The notes beneath the pieces are model-generated. The model saw nothing but the letters and a program-made list of their open reading frames with translations. It was not told the DNA's origin and did not search any database. A program made the position numbers and the translations under genes. This document shows positions 61,548 to 64,000 of a DNA stretch of 64,000 nt, one piece after another. The DNA lies in the NCBI RefSeq assembly GCF_042263505.1, contig NZ_JBHKFI010000002.1, forward strand, positions 1 to 64,000, read 5' to 3'. This DNA is from Bacillus_BE sp042263505 (GTDB lineage Bacteria > Bacillota > Bacilli > Bacillales > Cytobacillaceae). Numbering within the stretch: position 1 is the first letter of the stretch; every line of letters begins with the position of its first letter.

Positions 61548-61793
61548 TTATTCGGCTACAGCACCTGGAATCATCATGAAAGTTGTCCAGTATGTAAAGC
61601 CAATAAAGAAAACAGTTAAGTAAGCTCCAAAGACATAAATATACATGCGTTCGGAAAGCTTTAAGTAGCTTAAAAGCAAGAAAAATCCAGTTTGACCAAA
61701 GAAAATTAAGGACGTTGTGTACATTCCTCCTAAAAAGAACATAACAGCAAAAATCCCCGTCCAGAATCCTAGTACTCTGTACATACGATCCAT
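61548..61793 (-). CDS. yqgY: DUF2626 membrane protein (YqgY-like)
   Basis: 81 residues with three membrane helices, beginning MDRMYRVLGFWTGIFAVMFF, the DUF2626 pattern. AAGGAGGGA precedes ATG 61793. The function is unknown. It is convergent with the MidA-type gene, and 84 bases separate it from the regulator upstream on the same strand. Confidence 0.87.
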   Translation of the reverse strand: MDRMYRVLGFWTGIFAVMFFLGGMYTTSLIFFGQTGFFLLLSYLKLSERMYIYVFGAYLTVFFIGFTYWTTFMMIPGAVAE

Positions 61794-61877
61794 ATGTATC
61801 TATCCCTCCTTTTCCCCTACAAATCCATCATACAATATTATAAATGAAAACTCTGAAAAGTAAACAACCGTTTGTAA

Positions 61878-62579
61878 CTACTTTGTGACGAATGCATTAT
61901 AGGCACAGGAATCACAGCCACCCATAATCATGTTTTGCTTTTCTTCTAATTCAAATGAATCAAATAGAACAGAAAACATTCCTTTTAAGAACTCAATATG
62001 CATGTTGCAAATGGTTGATGTATGCTCTTCAGCAATTTCCTTAAATGGACAGTTGAAAATTTGAAAATAGATTTTGGACTCTTCTTCGTTTATTTCAAAT
62101 TCTGGATAGAATCCAGCAATGGTGGAAGCATGTTTTAAAATATTTATTTTTTGTTCAAAGGACAAATTCGAATTTTGATGAAGACGATTTATTTCCTGCT
62201 CGATTACTTCCATACCGAATTTTTTACCTGTATTATATAGAGCTTTTTTTCCAACCTCTCCAAGTGAAACCATTGTTTCAATCGCAATTTTGGAAAGTAG
62301 TTGATAATCTCTAAATGGGAAATTTAATTGGATTACATCATCAGAGAGACGATATAATCTGCTTGGGCGTCCACCTTTTCCTGTTTTCTTTGTTTCAGAT
62401 TTAAGCATATTGACATCTTCTAGTTTTGATAAATGTAAACGTGCAACATTTGGATGAATATTAAAACTGTCTGCGATTTCTTGAACAGTAACGTCTTGAT
62501 GTCTTTTTGTAATGTATTGATAGATATAGTATCTTGTTGGGTCTGAAAGGACATTTGTGATTCTTAATGTTTGTTCCAA
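61878..62579 (-). CDS. HTH regulator with C-terminal Cys cluster
   Basis: About 233 residues. An ArsR/MarR-like winged HTH (LSDPTRYYIYQYITKRHQDV ... IADSFNIHPNVARLHLSKLE) is followed by a helical region and a C-terminal domain with four cysteines spaced C-x13-C-x30-C-x2-C. This resembles the layout of SufR-type regulators, which carry an iron-sulfur cluster, though the spacing differs. It may sense iron, redox state or a metal. TTG 62579 fits GAGGTG (spacing six) better than GTG 62588, which overlaps it. Regulator identity is unknown. Confidence 0.82.
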   Translation of the reverse strand: MEQTLRITNVLSDPTRYYIYQYITKRHQDVTVQEIADSFNIHPNVARLHLSKLEDVNMLKSETKKTGKGGRPSRLYRLSDDVIQLNFPFRDYQLLSKIAIETMVSLGEVGKKALYNTGKKFGMEVIEQEINRLHQNSNLSFEQKINILKHASTIAGFYPEFEINEEESKIYFQIFNCPFKEIAEEHTSTICNMHIEFLKGMFSVLFDSFELEEKQNMIMGGCDSCAYNAFVTK

Positions 62580-62614
62580 TTGATTCACCTCAAGGCTCAG
62601 GATTAATTAAATTC

Positions 62615-62655
62615 ATTATAATACAGCAAAAAATGGTTAACACTGTAAACACTAT
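62615..62655 (-). promoter_or_regulatory. Promoter of the HTH regulator with ACACT repeats
   Basis: On the minus strand a TATAAT (62615-62620) lies 16 bases from TGTTAA. Two repeats, ACACTGT (62640-62646) and ACACTAT (62649-62655) on the plus strand, overlap or touch the -35. Such a position suits autorepression. Confidence 0.5.
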
Positions 62656-62851
62656 AAGTTTAGAAAATGTTCACAAATAAATGGAGAAATCTTGAACTTA
62701 CATTTTTGGAAACTATATTACAATAATAGTGCTAGAATAGGGAAATTTCCTTATCTTTTTGCGAGAAAAAATGAAAAAATTATGAAATTAAGAAGGAAAA
62801 TGGAGAAACTTGTCGAAATATTATAAAATTCCCAAAAAAAGGAGGTGCTTG

Positions 62852-63928
62852 ATGAAATTGGCTTCAATTGAAATTTTGGCAGATCGAATTATGAAAGATG
62901 CAGTGCGAAACAGTGCTTCAGATGTCCACATTATTCCACGACAGAAGGATACTTTGGTTCAACTGAGAATTGCTAATAAATTACTGCCACGATTATATTT
63001 GCCCCTTGAGGAATGTGATCGCTTGATTTCTCACCTAAAGTTTAAGGCACAAATGGATATTGGAGAAAAACGGCGTCCGCAAAGCGGTGCATTCTCCCAA
63101 AGAATTGATGGCCACAATATAGGATTACGCCTATCCACCCTTCCTTCTAATAACCACGAGAGTCTAGTTATTCGAATTCTCCCGCAGCAAGAACAACTTC
63201 CTTCTTTTCAACTATCTCTTTTTCCAACCATGACAAGAAAATTATTAGCCCTATTAAAGCATGCACATGGTCTGGTCATTTTTACTGGTCCAACAGGCAG
63301 TGGAAAAACGACAACCTTATATTCACTGCTCAATGACTCGTCACATATGTATCATCGTAATGTGATTACCCTAGAGGATCCGATTGAAAGATACTATGAT
63401 TCCGTGTTACAGGTACAGGTAAATGAAAAAGCGGGTGTGACGTACTCAACAGGGTTAAAAGCGATTTTGCGCCATGATCCAGACATCATTATGGTTGGGG
63501 AAATTCGTGATAGTGAAACGGCAAGAATTGCTGTTCGGGCAGCCTTGACAGGACATTTAGTATTGAGCACGATGCATACGAGAGATGCAAAGGGGGCTAT
63601 TTATCGGCTTTTGGAATTTGGGGTTAATCGGTTGGAAATTGAACAAACCCTTATTGCGATTACAGCGCAAAGATTAGTTGAATTAACTTGTTCCTATTGT
63701 AAGGGTGCCTGCTCTCCACTTTGTTTTACTTATGGAGACTCAAAAAGAGCAAGTGTCTTTGAATTATTAACGGGAAAAGCCTTATCGTGTGCCTTAAAGG
63801 AAGCAAATGGAGAAAAATGTGATTTTCACTACTCAACATTAAAGGAAATGATTAGAAAGGGGGTCGCACTTGGTTTTATTAAAGAATCTGAATACGATCG
63901 CTGGGTATTTGAAGAAGAGAAGGAATAA
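62852..63928 (+). CDS. comGA: Competence ATPase ComGA
   Basis: 358 residues (B. subtilis 356). A GspE-like N-terminal domain is followed by Walker A GPTGSGKT (146-153), the Asp box (LEDPIE), Walker B (MVGEIRD) and a His box (STMHTRD). A zinc-like CSYCKGAC segment lies near 285. It powers assembly of the competence pseudopilus. AAAGGAGGTG decides ATG 62852. The upstream frame from 62810 has no ribosome site. No convincing ComK box was found before it. Confidence 0.95.
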   Translation: MKLASIEILADRIMKDAVRNSASDVHIIPRQKDTLVQLRIANKLLPRLYLPLEECDRLISHLKFKAQMDIGEKRRPQSGAFSQRIDGHNIGLRLSTLPSNNHESLVIRILPQQEQLPSFQLSLFPTMTRKLLALLKHAHGLVIFTGPTGSGKTTTLYSLLNDSSHMYHRNVITLEDPIERYYDSVLQVQVNEKAGVTYSTGLKAILRHDPDIIMVGEIRDSETARIAVRAALTGHLVLSTMHTRDAKGAIYRLLEFGVNRLEIEQTLIAITAQRLVELTCSYCKGACSPLCFTYGDSKRASVFELLTGKALSCALKEANGEKCDFHYSTLKEMIRKGVALGFIKESEYDRWVFEEEKE

Positions 63929-64000
63929 ATGGTCTGTTGAAGAACAGGCACAATTTCTAAAGCGAACAGGTGAGCTTCTTTCAAGGGGCTATCCACTTGC
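63870..64000 (+). CDS. comGB: Competence membrane protein ComGB, 5' part (continues beyond window)
   Basis: The frame opens at TTG 63870, six bases after AAAGGGGG (63856-63863), inside the end of comGA. It is then open to the window edge. The translation contains WSVEEQAQFLKRTGELLSRG, the usual start of ComGB (GspF-type platform protein). The 59-base overlap with comGA predicts translational coupling. Only the first 43 codons are visible. Confidence 0.8.
   Translation, partial: MVLLKNLNTIAGYLKKRRNKWSVEEQAQFLKRTGELLSRGYPL

Noticed and set aside
62589..62851. ComK boxes before comGA
   Set aside because: I looked for paired AAAA-N5-TTTT sites and found only reversed or incomplete ones (for example TTTTTGCGAGAAAAA near 62757-62771).
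1..64000. CRISPR arrays, prophage genes, tRNA or rRNA genes
   Set aside because: No regularly spaced repeats, integrase or structural phage genes, tRNA cloverleafs or rRNA sequence were seen in the window.

Overview
The window is chromosomal DNA of a low-GC, spore-forming Bacillaceae. The gene order from yqeZ/floA to comGA follows the Bacillus subtilis yqe-yqf-yqg region almost step for step. It holds sporulation and germination genes (yqfC, yqfD, a SpoVAF-type GerA protein, yqgT), sigA, zur, a pst operon and the start of the comG competence operon. The sequence alone does not fix the species.

Layout. 1-1300: right part of an IS110-family insertion sequence with a long non-coding tail, sitting where other bacilli have the sequence between yqeY and yqeZ. 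1292-4250: sigma-W-type promoter and membrane-stress operon (yqeZ-floA-small membrane protein). 4284-6846: yqfC-yqfD-phoH. 7056-12728: pgpH-ybeY-dgkA, then cdd-era-yqzL-recO. 12738-16124: T-box leader and glyQS. 16442-18012: ccpN and the PPDK regulatory protein. 18069-21811: macromolecular-synthesis operon yqxD-dnaG-sigA. 21921-25046: membrane protein, cytochrome c550, trmK, yqfO. 25047-29288: ispH and vrrA-like yqfQ (minus strand), cshB, nfo. 29317-29601: an unexplained, highly structured non-coding stretch. 29612-32219: yqfT and the Zur-controlled zinc permease genes with zur itself. 32215-42230: yqfW, yqfX, ispG, a LysM protein, a chemoreceptor, yqgB, sodA, an MFS transporter, pbpA. 42284-46864: Pho-box array and pstS-C-A-B-phoU. 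46855-51795: yqzC-yqzD, an unknown gene, rpmG, yqgN, a DUF92 protein, lactate dehydrogenase, yqgO. 51817-59162: gluP, SpoVAF-like protein, yqgQ-glcK, yqgT, yqgU. 59175-64000: small membrane proteins, yqgX, a MidA-type methyltransferase, a Cys-rich HTH regulator, comGA and the start of comGB.

Most genes are core housekeeping: translation (glyQS, era, ybeY, trmK, rpmG), replication and transcription (dnaG, sigA), isoprenoid synthesis (ispG, ispH), DNA repair (recO, nfo), metal and phosphate homeostasis (zur, pst) and cell-wall synthesis (pbpA, dgkA). Several operons carry readable regulation: sigma-W promoter, T-box, Zur box, PhoP boxes and many intrinsic terminators, several of them shared by convergent genes. 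I corrected a number of starts by ribosome binding site and family length, and added genes that are easy to miss: yqzL, the DUF2759 protein and the start of comGB.

The least explained parts are the IS110 non-coding tail (possible bridge RNA), the structured stretch 29317-29601, the terminator hairpin that contains the yqfC ribosome binding site, and an ACACTAT-type motif shared by the promoters of yqgX, the MidA-type gene and the Cys-rich regulator.
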